DNA of 64,000 nucleotides from Methanoculleus sp. 7T (GCF_023195915.1 NZ_JALPRP010000001.1:372001-436000); one strand, 5' to 3'. Shown: positions 43,673-52,995, counted from the first letter of the stretch. Notes: a model not told the origin generated them from the sequence alone. Made by a program: numbers and translations.

Positions 43673-44950
43673 ATGCTTGAGTTGAAGTTCGTTCGTGCAC
43701 ACCCCGAGATCGTCAGGGCAGACCTCACGAAGAGAGGAGATACCGAGAAACTGGCTTGGGTCGACGAGGTGCTGGAGATGGACCGGAGAGCACGGGAACT
43801 CACCGTGGCGATCGGAGACCTGCGCAACCGGAGGAACACTATATCCCGGGAGATCAGCAAAGCGAGAAAAGCGGGAGAAGATACCGCGGCGCTCCTCTCC
43901 GAGGCGGCAGGGCTCCCCGCGCGGATCAAGGAGGCGGAGACGGAGCGCGATACGCTCACCGAAGGGGTCAGGTACCGCCTGATGCGGCTCCCGAACATCC
44001 TGCATGAGAGCGTTCCCATCGGCAAGGACGATACCGAGAACGTCGAGATCCGGCGGTGGGGCGAGCCGCGGGTCCCGGCGTTCGACCTGAAGAACCACGG
44101 CGCTCTCGCCGTCGAGCACGACTGGGCTGACTTTGAACGCGCAGTCAAGATCTCGGGCGCCGGGTTTTACTTCCTGAAGGGAAGGCTCGCCCTGCTCGAT
44201 ATGGCGCTCCAGCGGTTTGCGATGGACCTCCTCGTTGCGCGCGGCTACACTCCGATAATCCCGCCGTACATGATGAACCGGGCCGCATACGAGGGCGTGA
44301 CCGACCTTGCCGACTTCGAGAACGTCATGTACAAGATCGAGAGCGAGGACGAGTACCTCATCGCGACGAGCGAGCACCCGATGGCCGCGATGTACAGCGA
44401 CGAGATCTTTGAGGAGAAGGACCTGCCGCTTCGATTGGCGGGCGTGAGCCCGTGCTTCCGGCGCGAGATCGGGGCGCACGGGCTTGATACGAAGGGGCTC
44501 TTCCGGGTCCACCAGTTCCACAAGGTGGAGCAGTTCATCTACTGTATGCCGGAGCAGTCCTGGGACCTCCACGAGGAACTGATGGCGAACGCCGAGGAGG
44601 TCTTCCAGCAGCTCGGCCTCCCCTACAGGGTCGTCTCGATCTGCACGGGCGACATCGGGACCGTCGCCGCGAAGAAGTACGACCTCGAGGTCTGGATGCC
44701 GCGCGAGGAGCGTTACCGCGAGGCGGTATCGTGCTCGAACTGCACGGCCTACCAGGCGGTCAGGCTGAACATCAAGGTCCGCGACCCCACCGAGTTCACC
44801 GAGAAACGCTACGTGCATACCCTGAACAGCACCGCGATCGCGACGTCGCGCGCGATCCGGGCGATCCTCGAGAACTACCAGAACGAGGACGGCTCGGTCA
44901 CGATCCCGAAACCCCTCAGACCGTATCTCTACGGCGAAGAGACGCTGTAG
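43673..44950 (+). CDS. serS: Seryl-tRNA synthetase, common (bacterial/eukaryotic-like) class IIa type
   Basis: 425 residues from MLELKFVRAHPEIV; an in-frame codon at 43622 is rejected. N-terminal coiled-coil arm at about 25-105 (NRRNTISREISKARK, in parts), then the catalytic core with motif 2 CFRREIGAHGLDTKGLFRVHQF (in parts, near 262-283) and motif 3 region ending NEDGSVTIPKPLRPYL. This is not the rare methanogen-type SerRS. It charges tRNA-Ser and also primes selenocysteine/pyrrolysine-independent Ser pools. Monocistronic by spacing. Confidence 0.95.
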   Translation: MLELKFVRAHPEIVRADLTKRGDTEKLAWVDEVLEMDRRARELTVAIGDLRNRRNTISREISKARKAGEDTAALLSEAAGLPARIKEAETERDTLTEGVRYRLMRLPNILHESVPIGKDDTENVEIRRWGEPRVPAFDLKNHGALAVEHDWADFERAVKISGAGFYFLKGRLALLDMALQRFAMDLLVARGYTPIIPPYMMNRAAYEGVTDLADFENVMYKIESEDEYLIATSEHPMAAMYSDEIFEEKDLPLRLAGVSPCFRREIGAHGLDTKGLFRVHQFHKVEQFIYCMPEQSWDLHEELMANAEEVFQQLGLPYRVVSICTGDIGTVAAKKYDLEVWMPREERYREAVSCSNCTAYQAVRLNIKVRDPTEFTEKRYVHTLNSTAIATSRAIRAILENYQNEDGSVTIPKPLRPYLYGEETL

Positions 44951-45262
44951 AAGGGCCGGCAACAGTTTTCCGGCAAGTGCAGGATGCCGGGAACAATTAC
45001 TTTTTTCGCAATCCGGCTATCTCGCTCACCAGCATCCTATAGACCCGGTGTTTCTCGGTGACGTACTGCGTCCCGTCGAGGAGTTCAACAGGCGAAAAGC
45101 GGAGTACCTTCTCCTCCCCGCCCCTACACCGGACGGTAAACGTCCGCGGTTGGGCCGACAGGGGCCGGACGGTTCTCGGTCAGACCCGAAGAGTTGTTCC
45201 TGCCGATTAACAGCCCTGGACCGATGCCTGCCGACAGATATGAATCATGCGTCCCTCAGGAA
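44951..45262. other. Intergenic region containing a start-less minus-strand reading frame
   Basis: Between serS and the serine hydrolase gene. A T6 run at 45001-45006 could terminate serS. On the minus strand, 44997-45179 reads as a plausible protein C-terminus and is listed separately. Nothing else was recognised. Confidence 0.5.
44997..45179 (-). pseudogene. Small minus-strand reading frame without a standard start; gene remnant or unusual small gene
   Basis: The open frame encodes about 60 residues; the last 45 (RTFTVRCRGGEEKVLRF then SPVELLDGTQYVTEKHRVYR then MLVSEIAGLRKK) read like a genuine compact protein rather than noise. There is no ATG, GTG or TTG before the conserved-looking part; a stop lies just upstream at 45180-45182, and CTG at 45161 is the only near-start. 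It may be a decayed gene whose 5' end was lost. Family unknown. Confidence 0.35.
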
Positions 45263-45279
45263 GAAAGAGATATCATATA
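45263..45279 (+). promoter_or_regulatory. Promoter of the serine hydrolase gene
   Basis: An AT-rich stretch, aagagatatcatataacc (about 45265-45282), lies about 20-35 bases before the ATG at 45299, which has no Shine-Dalgarno site. A leaderless transcript is likely. Confidence 0.4.
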
Positions 45280-45298
45280 ACCTGAAAACAGCATTAAA

Positions 45299-46528
45299 AT
45301 GTCTATGCCCCGCCCTCTATATACCAAACCATATATACTCCTTCTCATCGGTATCGCCATAACCGCGGCCGCCCTCTCCTTCGGGTGCATGCAGAACGCC
45401 GGACCCATGCAGGAAGCAGGTGACCTCAACCGGAGCACCCCGCCCTCGGCGATAGCCTCCGACCTCGAGTCGATCGTCTCGACCGGAGTCCGAAATGCCG
45501 GTGTCCCCGGCACCCTGATCGAGATCTCAACGCCGGAATGGACCTGGAACTACGCGGCCGGCAACGCCTCGCTCTCCCCCGCGGTGCCGGCGACACCGGA
45601 GATGCGGTTCATCGTCGCGAGCGTGACAAAGACCTTCACGAGCGTCGCGATCCAGCAGCTCGCCGAGGACGGAAAACTCGCGCTCGACGATCCCATCGAC
45701 CGCTGGCTCCCGACGGACGTGGCGGAGGAGATCCCGGAGAGTGGCATGATAACGATCCGCCAGCTCCTCGACCACACGAGCGGCATCGCGGACTACGACG
45801 AGGACGCGATCGTCCTCGAAGAGTACAGGAGTCCCAATACCCCGGTCCCCTACCGGGAAGGGATGCGGCAGGGCCTCAATGCCGGCCTCCTGTACTCGCC
45901 GGGAACGAGCTACACCTACTCGAACGTGAACTACATCCTCCTGACGCTGATCATCGATGAGGCGGCCGGCATTCCCTATGAAGACTACGTCACCCGGAAT
46001 ATCCTCGTCCCGGCGGGGATGAACGATACGTTCGTCCACCGGACCAACCACATACCCGGGCCGCACATGCGGGCCCAGGAGAGCGAAGCGGACGGCACCA
46101 TCATGGACTTCAGCGACCTCTATCTCCAGTTCGACCGGGGCGCCGGGGATATCGTGAGCACGACGGCCGATCTCAACAGGTTCCACCGGGCACTCCGTTC
46201 GGGAGAGTTGATCAGCCCGGCGTCGCTCGCTGCGATGGAGAATACTTCTCCGCAGTCCCGAAAGACCGGAGAGGTGCCCGGTCTTGGGGAGATGAGCGTC
46301 GGATGCGGTTATGGATACTTTACGCAACAGAACGCATCGGAGGGCCTGACCCTCTACGGCCACACCGGCGGGTACTACGGCTCGTACACGATACTCTACT
46401 ACTGGGCCGAGAAGGACACCTACATCGCCATGAACAGCAACTCTGCAGCAAAAGCAGGCACGATAAATGAGGAGGTCCTCGCCACGGTCCTCCGGTACCT
46501 CAAGGAAGGGACGACGGCCGAGCAGTAG
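45299..46528 (+). CDS. Serine hydrolase lipoprotein, class C beta-lactamase/penicillin-binding fold
   Basis: 409 residues. The hydrophobic signal ends in a lipobox (LSFGC near residue 23). The beta-lactamase-fold catalytic motifs are SVTK (SxxK) near residue 105, YSN in YTYSNVNY near 205, and HTGG (KTG-like) near 358. Archaea lack peptidoglycan, so the protein is more likely an esterase, D-amino peptidase or pseudomurein-independent surface hydrolase than a beta-lactamase. Located outside the membrane. No operon partner. Confidence 0.88.
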   Translation: MSMPRPLYTKPYILLLIGIAITAAALSFGCMQNAGPMQEAGDLNRSTPPSAIASDLESIVSTGVRNAGVPGTLIEISTPEWTWNYAAGNASLSPAVPATPEMRFIVASVTKTFTSVAIQQLAEDGKLALDDPIDRWLPTDVAEEIPESGMITIRQLLDHTSGIADYDEDAIVLEEYRSPNTPVPYREGMRQGLNAGLLYSPGTSYTYSNVNYILLTLIIDEAAGIPYEDYVTRNILVPAGMNDTFVHRTNHIPGPHMRAQESEADGTIMDFSDLYLQFDRGAGDIVSTTADLNRFHRALRSGELISPASLAAMENTSPQSRKTGEVPGLGEMSVGCGYGYFTQQNASEGLTLYGHTGGYYGSYTILYYWAEKDTYIAMNSNSAAKAGTINEEVLATVLRYLKEGTTAEQ

Positions 46529-46553
46529 GCCGACCCCCGGCACGCCCCCCACC

Positions 46554-47255
46554 TCACGGGATCGTCAGGACGACCCGCTCCCGCGTCACCCTCCCGGCGA
46601 TGAAGCGGGCGAGGGCGAGGAGCCCTATCCCGGCGGCCGCAAGGACCGCCTCCGTCGCCAGCGAGAGGCCTGGCCCGCCCGGTGCGACCTCTTGGAGCGC
46701 GATGATGAGGAAGACGAACCCGAAGATAAATACGAACCCGAGGATCTGGTTCTCCCGCATCCCGAGCGCGAGCTGGGCCGCGCCGATGAGCCCGGCCGAG
46801 GCGGCGACCCAGACCGGGACGACGGCCGCGATGTGGAGGAGAAGCAGGGGTTCGGCGGCGATCTGGATGCCGGTGAGGGTTGAGACCGTCGCGGCGGTCA
46901 CTGCGGCCGAGACCAGGGTCATCAGGTACGCCGGCACGGCGACCCCGGCGGCCTTCCCCTCCCAGAGGCGGCGGAGAGAGACCGGGGTGCAGAGGAGCGT
47001 CTCGATGGTGCCGTCCCGCTTCTCACGGAGGAAGGCGTCGGCGCAGAAGATGTAGCCCATGAAGACCCCGACCGGGAGGGTGATCGCGGCGATACCGCCG
47101 GCGAGGACTGCGGCATCTTCACCGACACCCACGGCGATCCCGAAGGCCGACATGACCGGGAACCATATAGCGAAGATGAGCCCGGTGACGAGGACGCTCC
47201 GGTTCCGGAGGGCGAGCCGCATCTCCCGGCCGGCGATGACGGAAAACGTGTTCAT
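46554..47255 (-). CDS. ABC-2 type transporter permease
   Basis: 233 residues, six predicted transmembrane helices with the ABC-2 layout (N-terminal REMRLALRNRSVLVTGLIFAIWF in parts, then LREKRDGTIETLLCTPVSLRRLWEGK between helices 2 and 3, which is the coupling segment). Paired with the ATPase whose stop overlaps its start by four bases. Typical cargoes are drugs, ions, lipids or copper-related processes (NosY-like); unknown here. Confidence 0.88.
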   Translation of the reverse strand: MNTFSVIAGREMRLALRNRSVLVTGLIFAIWFPVMSAFGIAVGVGEDAAVLAGGIAAITLPVGVFMGYIFCADAFLREKRDGTIETLLCTPVSLRRLWEGKAAGVAVPAYLMTLVSAAVTAATVSTLTGIQIAAEPLLLLHIAAVVPVWVAASAGLIGAAQLALGMRENQILGFVFIFGFVFLIIALQEVAPGGPGLSLATEAVLAAAGIGLLALARFIAGRVTRERVVLTIP

Positions 47256-48184
47256 GCCCCGCCCTCCGCCGGAGCGACATGTTCAAGGTAGATCTCTTCA
47301 AGCGACCTGGACGACCGGCGGACCTCCTCGATACGGAAGTTAGCGCCGACGAGGGCCGCGACGAGGTCCGGGGTCGCGCCGGGGTCGGAGAGCGTGCAGA
47401 GGAGGCCGTCGCCGTCCGCCTCGCACCCTGCGACGAACGGCAGCCCGGCGATCGCCGCCGACGCACGGATGGAGTCGCCCGGGTCGGCGAATGCGACCGT
47501 CACGGCCGGACGGTCCGAGGCGGCGGTGAGGTGCGCCACCGAGTCGAAGGCCCGTATCCTGCCCCCGGCGAGGATCGCGACCGAGGAGCAGATCCGCTGG
47601 ACCTCGTCGAGGTGGTGGGAGTTTAAGAAGACGGTCATCTCCTCCCGCCGGGAGAGTTCGAGGATGAGGTCGCGCACCATCCTCTGCGCGCCGGGGTCGA
47701 GGCCGGAGGACGGTTCGTCGAGGAAGACGACCTCCGGCCGGTGGAGAATGGCCCGGGCGATCCCGAGTTTCCGTTTCATGCCGGTCGAGAACGTCCCGAC
47801 CGGGTCGTCCCGCCGGTCGGCGAGGCCGACGAGCGTGAGGAGTTCCTCGATCCGCTCTGCAGGGTCGTCGAAGCCGTAGAGCCCGGCGTAGTAGGCGAGG
47901 TTGCCGACAGCACTCATCCGGTCGGAGAGGCCGTTGTTCTCGAAGAGCACCCCGACCCTTCGGCGTGCGTCGTCGTCGGCGGCGAGGTCTCTCCCGAGGA
48001 CCCGGACCTCCCCCGCATCGGGAGCGAGAAGGCCGAGCAGGATCCTGACGGTCGTGGTCTTCCCGGCGCCGTTCGGGCCCAGATAGCCGAAGATCTCGCC
48101 ATGACCGACGGTAAACGAGACGTCGCGGAGGATCTCGCGGCCGTCGAAGGACCGCGAGAGGTGCCTGACCTCGACGGCGTTCAT
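47252..48184 (-). CDS. ABC transporter ATP-binding protein (CcmA/NatA/DRA type)
   Basis: 310 residues from MNAVEVRHLSRSF; GGAGG lies eight bases before this ATG, and a long in-frame extension to 48538 has no support. Walker A is GPNGAGKTT near residue 40, signature FSTGMKRKLGIARAI near 135, Walker B VVFLDEPSSGLDP near 157 and switch His in NSHHLDE. The C-terminal 90 residues are the extra domain common in exporters of this class. With the following permease it forms a simple exporter. Confidence 0.92.
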   Translation of the reverse strand: MNAVEVRHLSRSFDGREILRDVSFTVGHGEIFGYLGPNGAGKTTTVRILLGLLAPDAGEVRVLGRDLAADDDARRRVGVLFENNGLSDRMSAVGNLAYYAGLYGFDDPAERIEELLTLVGLADRRDDPVGTFSTGMKRKLGIARAILHRPEVVFLDEPSSGLDPGAQRMVRDLILELSRREEMTVFLNSHHLDEVQRICSSVAILAGGRIRAFDSVAHLTAASDRPAVTVAFADPGDSIRASAAIAGLPFVAGCEADGDGLLCTLSDPGATPDLVAALVGANFRIEEVRRSSRSLEEIYLEHVAPAEGGA

Positions 48185-48774
48185 GCCCGCCGCCTCCGCC
48201 GGCATCGCATGGTGCAGGGTTGAGCGGGACCAGGTAATAACATGAAGATCAATTCCCGGCCGCGGGGCATCAAACCACCGGTTTTTGCAGAAAAGCGATC
48301 TGTTAGATGCAGGTGGGGTGCGGGATAGACGGACCTTGCTTCCCCCAATCGCATATCGCCATGCACGATTTTCCACCGGATATCGCATCCGGGGGGTGGG
48401 AGCCGGGGAGTGCGACCGAAGAGAGCATGAGAAACTCGAAGAGTTTCGATGGGGGCCGCCCCCTCCCCTAAAGGAACGCCGTGCCCGGGAATGCGAATGT
48501 TCCAGACCCCAGTTTCCGGGTTGATATGGTTCAATCATTCAAAAACACTTGTGGCCGTGAGGAGGACCCGTTCACGGCCCAGGTGACAGAAAAACCGAAT
48601 GTGCAGGGACTCCCATCAGATGCGTTGAGAGTTTACAGTCAGTTCTGGGATGCGCCCACTGGCTGACCATGCTTTGACATGGTTGAAAGCACTGAGGGTA
48701 TTTATTGAACTTGACAGGCATCTCTACCCGGTTAAACAATATGTATAAACTTTCCAAACAGCGATTATAAAAAT
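48185..48774. other. Intergenic region with dispersed element copy G and AT-rich island edge
   Basis: No supported gene. At about 48405-48480 lies a GC-rich stretch resembling the dispersed element (gggggccgccccctccccta) beside a small hairpin GAAACTC-gaa-GAGTTTC near 48432-48448. From about 48540 onward the sequence becomes AT-richer and codon bias is lost; a short frame at 48650-48747 ending PVKQYV is not recognisable. This leads into a frameshifted DUF457-like gene. Confidence 0.5.
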
Positions 48775-49133
48775 ATGAATAGGCACGAGCATGTTACAAT
48801 AGGCATTCTTGCTTTTTAGCGTATAACCTTCCTCTTTATTTTATTGCTGATAAAATACCCAATGGTTTCATTTTTGGACTCCTTGCAGTTGCTGTTGGCT
48901 CGATAACCCCCGATATTTTAGAGCCCGCCACATCGTGGAAACACCGAGGTCACTGCCATAGTAAACGTGCTCTCAAATATGTTTTTATAATCGGTGCGAT
49001 TACCGCACTCCTAGGATATATCTCCATAATTTCCACATATTTCCCCATAATATATGTGATATCAGGTTTTTTCCTTGGATATTTATTCCATCTTCTAGCT
49101 GATTCGATAACTCCAATGGGTCTCCCGGATTAG
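48775..49133 (+). pseudogene. Frameshifted DUF457/YdjM-like membrane-bound metal-dependent hydrolase
   Basis: Frame 1 starts MNRHEHVTIGILAF at ATG 48775 and hits TAG at 48817 within a run of five T (48813-48817). Shifting one base back at the run gives a continuous second frame to 49133 with GSITPDILEPATSWKHRGHC, HSKRALKY, then a hydrophobic stretch and FLGYLFHLLADSITPMG. The motif with PD, HRG-x-CHS and HLLAD-TP is that of DUF457/YdjM membrane hydrolases. About 119 residues in all. The region is clearly AT-richer than its surroundings, suggesting transfer. It could be a pseudogene, slippage, or a sequencing error. Confidence 0.7.
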
Positions 49134-49631
49134 GAAATTACTCATGAGGTCGTCCCAAAATGCCTCTGCCGGGAGGGGGTGTCCCCCTCCCGGTCCCTCC
49201 CCCAGGGCGATACCCGGAGGAAAGCCGTGTCAGCAATTTGACGCCATATAATGCTCAATTCTCCGAAACTGTGCGTAAGAGTGCTCTACATCTGGTGGAT
49301 CTTCGATCACCGAACACTTTCGGGAAAAACTCCATATAAAAAGATCTTTCGATTGGGGTTGAACAGTTACTTTCATTCTTCGATTATGGGGCCGGCGGGG
49401 GAGCACCCCTCTCCTCATCAAGGATGCCTGAAGGCCGCGCTTCATGAAGGTTTTCCAGGTGCAGGGGAGAGCGACCAGCCTCAGGCGTGAACTCTTGTCC
49501 ACCCCGATCGAGCCCCCTATCGCCGTAATGGGAACCATTATGGACCCCGGAACAAAAATACCTCCATTATACGCCGGAACGCCCTTCCGAGGTCCGCTCC
49601 GGGACCGGCAGTTCCGCCAGGAGTTGTTACG
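49134..49631. other. Intergenic region with dispersed element copy F
   Basis: About 49160-49232 holds the GC-rich element (ccgggagggggtgtccccct, cccagggcgatacccggagg, aaagccgtgtcagcaat); the last words match 56522-56548. The rest has no gene I can support. A promoter for the NCS2 permease may be the ccattatacgcc near 49563-49574, about 60 bases before its start codon. Confidence 0.5.
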
Positions 49632-50909
49632 ATGGAATTCACCTACGGTATCGACGACCGGCCGGGGCCGGCAGCGCTCCTCATCTTCGGCCTGCAGTGG
49701 CTGGCGGTGAGCGTCCCCGCCATCCTCATCATCGGCAAGGTCGTAGCCGCCCTCCAGACCGATGGGTCGGCCATCTCGTATCTCCAGAGGCTCTTCCTCC
49801 TCATCGCCCTCGTGATGCTCGTGCAGTTATACCTCGGGCACAAACTCCCGCTGGTGATCGGCCCGGCGACGGTGCTCCTGATCGGCATCCTCGCGAGCCT
49901 CGATCAGGGATTCGGGGCGATAAACGCGTCGCTGGTGATCGGCGGGCTTCTCCTCGCAGGGCTCGCGGCAGCCGGCCTCTTTGATTACTTAAAACGCCTC
50001 TTTACGCCCCGAGTGATCGTGGTCGTCCTCATGCTCATCGCGTTCACCCTCGCTCCCGTCATCCTCAACCTGATCACGGACGGCGGCGGCACGGTCCCGG
50101 CGACGCATACCTTCCTCTTTGCCCTTGCATTCGCTCTCGTTCTCTTTCTTGCAAACGGGTTCTTGAAAGGAATATGGAAGTCGACCCTTGCACTCTGGGC
50201 GATCATCCTCGGGACCCTGGCCTACGTCGTCCTCTTCGGTGCGGTCCCCCTGCCTCCTGCAGATATCGCACCGCTCGCGCTCCCCGGAGGCCTGCTCGCG
50301 CCGCTCGCCGTCCCCGACGTCGGGGTCCTTGCAGCGTTCCTGATCTGCTTCCTCGCGCTTGCCGTCAACGACCTCGGGTCCATCCAGTCGGTGGGCGGCC
50401 TCTTGAAGGCTGATGCGATGGGCGAGCGGGTGAACCGCGGGGTGACCGTCACCGGCCTCGGCAACGCCCTCGCGGGGATTACAGGAGTGATCGGTCCGGT
50501 GAACTTCTCCCTGAGCCCCGGGGTCATCGCCGCCACCGGGTGCGCGTCCCGGTTCGCCCTGGTCCCGGCCGCGGTCGCGCTCGGTCTTGTGGCCGCATCG
50601 CCCCTTGCGATTGGGTACCTCAGCAGCATCCCGGGGCCGGTCATCGGCGTCGTCCTCGCCTACGTCATGGCCGCCCAGATCGCGGCTGGGCTTATGCTCG
50701 GGCAGGAGAGCAGCGCGGTCGGGACGTTCGACGAAGGGCTGATCATCGGCATCCCCCTCCTCCTCGGGACCGTGGTGGCGTTCCTGCCTGCGGCAATCGC
50801 CGCAGGGTTCCCGGCAACCGTCCGCCCCCTGATCGCAAACGGCTTCGTGGTGGGTGTCATAGCGGTCCTGGTGCTCGAGCATATCGTCTACCGTCGACCG
50901 CAGAACTAG
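49632..50909 (+). CDS. NCS2-family xanthine/uracil permease
   Basis: 425 residues with about 12-14 hydrophobic helices. FGLQWLAVSVPAILIIGKVVA at the N-terminus, GPATVLLIGILASL (helix 3 motif), LAVNDLGSIQSVGGLLKAD near residue 240 and GLGNALAGITGVIGPVNFSLSPGVIAATGCASRF (in parts, near 275-305) fit the nucleobase-ascorbate/uracil-xanthine permease family. It should import uracil, xanthine or a related base by symport. Together with the cytosine deaminase elsewhere in the window it points to pyrimidine/purine base salvage, but the genes are not linked. Confidence 0.88.
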   Translation: MEFTYGIDDRPGPAALLIFGLQWLAVSVPAILIIGKVVAALQTDGSAISYLQRLFLLIALVMLVQLYLGHKLPLVIGPATVLLIGILASLDQGFGAINASLVIGGLLLAGLAAAGLFDYLKRLFTPRVIVVVLMLIAFTLAPVILNLITDGGGTVPATHTFLFALAFALVLFLANGFLKGIWKSTLALWAIILGTLAYVVLFGAVPLPPADIAPLALPGGLLAPLAVPDVGVLAAFLICFLALAVNDLGSIQSVGGLLKADAMGERVNRGVTVTGLGNALAGITGVIGPVNFSLSPGVIAATGCASRFALVPAAVALGLVAASPLAIGYLSSIPGPVIGVVLAYVMAAQIAAGLMLGQESSAVGTFDEGLIIGIPLLLGTVVAFLPAAIAAGFPATVRPLIANGFVVGVIAVLVLEHIVYRRPQN

Positions 50910-50940
50910 GCCGAACCGGTGCGCTCACGCACCGCCCTTC

Positions 50941-50946
50941 TTTTTT
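50941..50946 (+). terminator. Poly-T terminator after the NCS2 permease gene
   Basis: A six-T run on the coding strand about 32 bases after the stop, in cccttcttttttcgga. Confidence 0.4.
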
Positions 50947-51045
50947 CGGAACCCGACGTGAAAACAGAGTTATGGCGGAAAAGCGGCATAGTGAGCAACT
51001 GCCGAAGAATACAGCGTGATAACGCAAAACTCGACAAAAGAATGA

Positions 51046-51118
51046 TGGGCCCGGTGCGATTCGAACGCACGACCTCCCGGTTATCAGCCGGGTGCACCAC
51101 CGGCTATGCTACGGGCCC
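51046..51118 (-). tRNA. tRNA-Ile (anticodon GAT)
   Basis: 73 nt on the minus strand. The acceptor stem GGGCCCG pairs perfectly with CGGGCCC, with discriminator A and no encoded CCA. The anticodon stem CCCGG/CCGGG closes loop CTGATAA, giving anticodon GAT. The T arm contains GTTCGAATC. No intron. The flanking 50910-51045 and 51119-51225 hold only a terminator and promoter-like sequences. Confidence 0.95.
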
Positions 51119-51225
51119 TGTAGGACTACCCTACAATATCGGCTATCTCAGCACTTAATTGTTTTGGATCGGCAACCAAAGCACTATGTTGAAAACCGAT
51201 AATAGAAGTACAGTTGAGTGGAACA

Positions 51226-52995
51226 ATGGCAGTACGATACCTACTCGGGAACGAGGGCATTGCTCACGCATGCCTGGAAGCAAATATCGATTTTGCCAGC
51301 GGATACCCGGGGACACCGTCCTCTGAGGTGATCGATGTCCTTCGGGTGCAGAAGGAGCGCTCCTTCACCGTGGAGTGGTCCACGAACGAGAAGGTCGCCT
51401 TCGAGAACGCGCTCGCCGCCGCTTGGTGCGGCCTGCGCGCACTCTGCACCATGAAGCATGTCGGGCTGAACGTGGCGGCCGATCCCCTGATGACGAGCGC
51501 ATACACCGGGGTGACCGGCGGGTTCGTTGTCCTCTCCGCAGACGATCCCTTTGCGCACAGTTCCCAGAACGAGCAGGATACGCGGCGCTACGCGCATTTC
51601 GCCAAACTCCCCTGCCTCGATCCGGCGTCGGTTCAGGAGGCGCACGACATGATGCGGGACGCCTTCGCCCTCTCCGAGGAGTTCGGCCTGCCGGTAATCT
51701 TCCGGCCCACAACACGGATCTGCCACTCAAAGGGCGACGTCGACGTCGGAGAGGTCGGCACCGACCACCGGACCGCCGTCTTCCGCGGCAACCCGAAACA
51801 GTACGTGGTCATCCCCGCGCACACCCGCGTGCTGCACAAAGCCCTGAACGAGAAACAACCGGCGCTCAAGAAGCGCTTGGTCGAACTCGGCTACAACCGC
51901 CACACCGTCCGGGGCAAGACCGCCGTCATCGCAAGCGGCGTCGCCGCCGCCTACGTCCAAGAGGTGCTCCCCGACGACGTCTCGCTCGCGGTCATCGGCG
52001 CCTACCCCATCGACGAGGAGTGGCTCCGGGCCTTCGTCGACCGGCACGAAAAAGTCCTCGTCATCGAAGAACTCGATCCGGTCGTCGAGGAGGCGGTGCG
52101 CCAAGCGGCGACAAAGACGGAGGTCTTCGGCAAGATGACCGGCACGGTGCCGTTTGGGGGCGAGTTCACCCCGGCGACGGTCGCCGCCGCCATGCAGGAA
52201 GCGGGCATAACCCCGACGGTCGCCTTCCCGGCGGCCGCACCGGTCCAGGGGGTGCCGCCCCGCCCGCCGATCCTCTGTGCCGGGTGCATGCACCGGCCGA
52301 CGTTCTACGCTATGCGGAAAGTCTTCCGCGACGGCATCTTCCCTAGCGACATCGGGTGCTACACCCTTGGACTCCAGCTCGGGGCAGTGGATACCACCAT
52401 CTGCATGGGCGCCTCGATCACCATCGGGAGCGGTATCGCCCGGTCGGGCGAGGAGCGCCCGGTGGTCTGCACCATCGGCGACTCGACGTTCCTGCACACC
52501 GGGATTCCGGGGCTCTTAAACGCCGTATACAACGGTGCCGATATGCTCGTCGTCATCCTCGACAACCGGATCACAGCCATGACCGGCCACCAGCCGAACC
52601 CCAACACCGGGGTGACGGCCGTGGGCGCCGAGAGCACCCCGATATCGCTTGAGGCGATCTGCCGGTCGTGCGGGGCCTCTTGGGTCGAGACGGTCGACCC
52701 CTACGACCTGCCGGTGCTCCTCGATACCTTCCGCCGGGCAAAGGAGCGCAAGGGTGTTCGGGTTATCATCGCAAAGCAACCCTGCGTCATCACCGCGCGT
52801 CGGAGCGGGGTCAGGCGCAAACCCTACGCAGTCGACCCCGAACGATGCACGGGTTGCGGTGTCTGCCGGTCGTTCGGCTGCCCGGCGATCGCTTTCTCCG
52901 AGAAGAATGCGACAATCACCGAACTCTGCGCCGGGTGCGGCGTCTGTGCGGACATATGTCCGTCGGGTGCTATCGGCAAGGAGGGACGACGATGA
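51226..52995 (+). CDS. iorA: Indolepyruvate:ferredoxin oxidoreductase, alpha subunit
   Basis: 589 residues from ATG 51226 (MAVRYLLGNEG); an in-frame TTG at 51214 is less likely. The N-terminal pyrimidine domain has GYPGTPSSEVID; the TPP-binding domain has IGDSTFLHTGIPGLLNAVYNG and LDNRITAMTGHQPNPNTG (near 420-465). The C-terminal ferredoxin domain has CTGCGVCRSFGCP and CAGCGVCADICP. It oxidises or, in methanogens, reductively synthesises aryl pyruvates with ferredoxin, CoA and CO2 (e.g. indolepyruvate, phenylpyruvate). Confidence 0.95.
   Translation: MAVRYLLGNEGIAHACLEANIDFASGYPGTPSSEVIDVLRVQKERSFTVEWSTNEKVAFENALAAAWCGLRALCTMKHVGLNVAADPLMTSAYTGVTGGFVVLSADDPFAHSSQNEQDTRRYAHFAKLPCLDPASVQEAHDMMRDAFALSEEFGLPVIFRPTTRICHSKGDVDVGEVGTDHRTAVFRGNPKQYVVIPAHTRVLHKALNEKQPALKKRLVELGYNRHTVRGKTAVIASGVAAAYVQEVLPDDVSLAVIGAYPIDEEWLRAFVDRHEKVLVIEELDPVVEEAVRQAATKTEVFGKMTGTVPFGGEFTPATVAAAMQEAGITPTVAFPAAAPVQGVPPRPPILCAGCMHRPTFYAMRKVFRDGIFPSDIGCYTLGLQLGAVDTTICMGASITIGSGIARSGEERPVVCTIGDSTFLHTGIPGLLNAVYNGADMLVVILDNRITAMTGHQPNPNTGVTAVGAESTPISLEAICRSCGASWVETVDPYDLPVLLDTFRRAKERKGVRVIIAKQPCVITARRSGVRRKPYAVDPERCTGCGVCRSFGCPAIAFSEKNATITELCAGCGVCADICPSGAIGKEGRR

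Noticed and set aside
45299-46528. True beta-lactamase (antibiotic resistance)
   Set aside because: The SxxK, YxN and HTG motifs define the fold but also occur in esterases and peptidases; an archaeon without peptidoglycan gives no reason to infer resistance.
48184-48538. N-terminal extension of the ABC-2 ATPase to 48538
   Set aside because: The first 118 codons are unlike any ABC domain and include the dispersed element; the ATG at 48184 has a good ribosome site.
48650-48747. Short frame ending LYPVKQYV in the AT-rich island
   Set aside because: About 33 codons, no start with ribosome site, not recognisable; might be a remnant but cannot be supported.
49444-49710. Plus-strand frame beginning MKVFQVQGRATSLRREL
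   Set aside because: No family resemblance, runs into the start of the NCS2 permease in another frame, and codon use is not typical.
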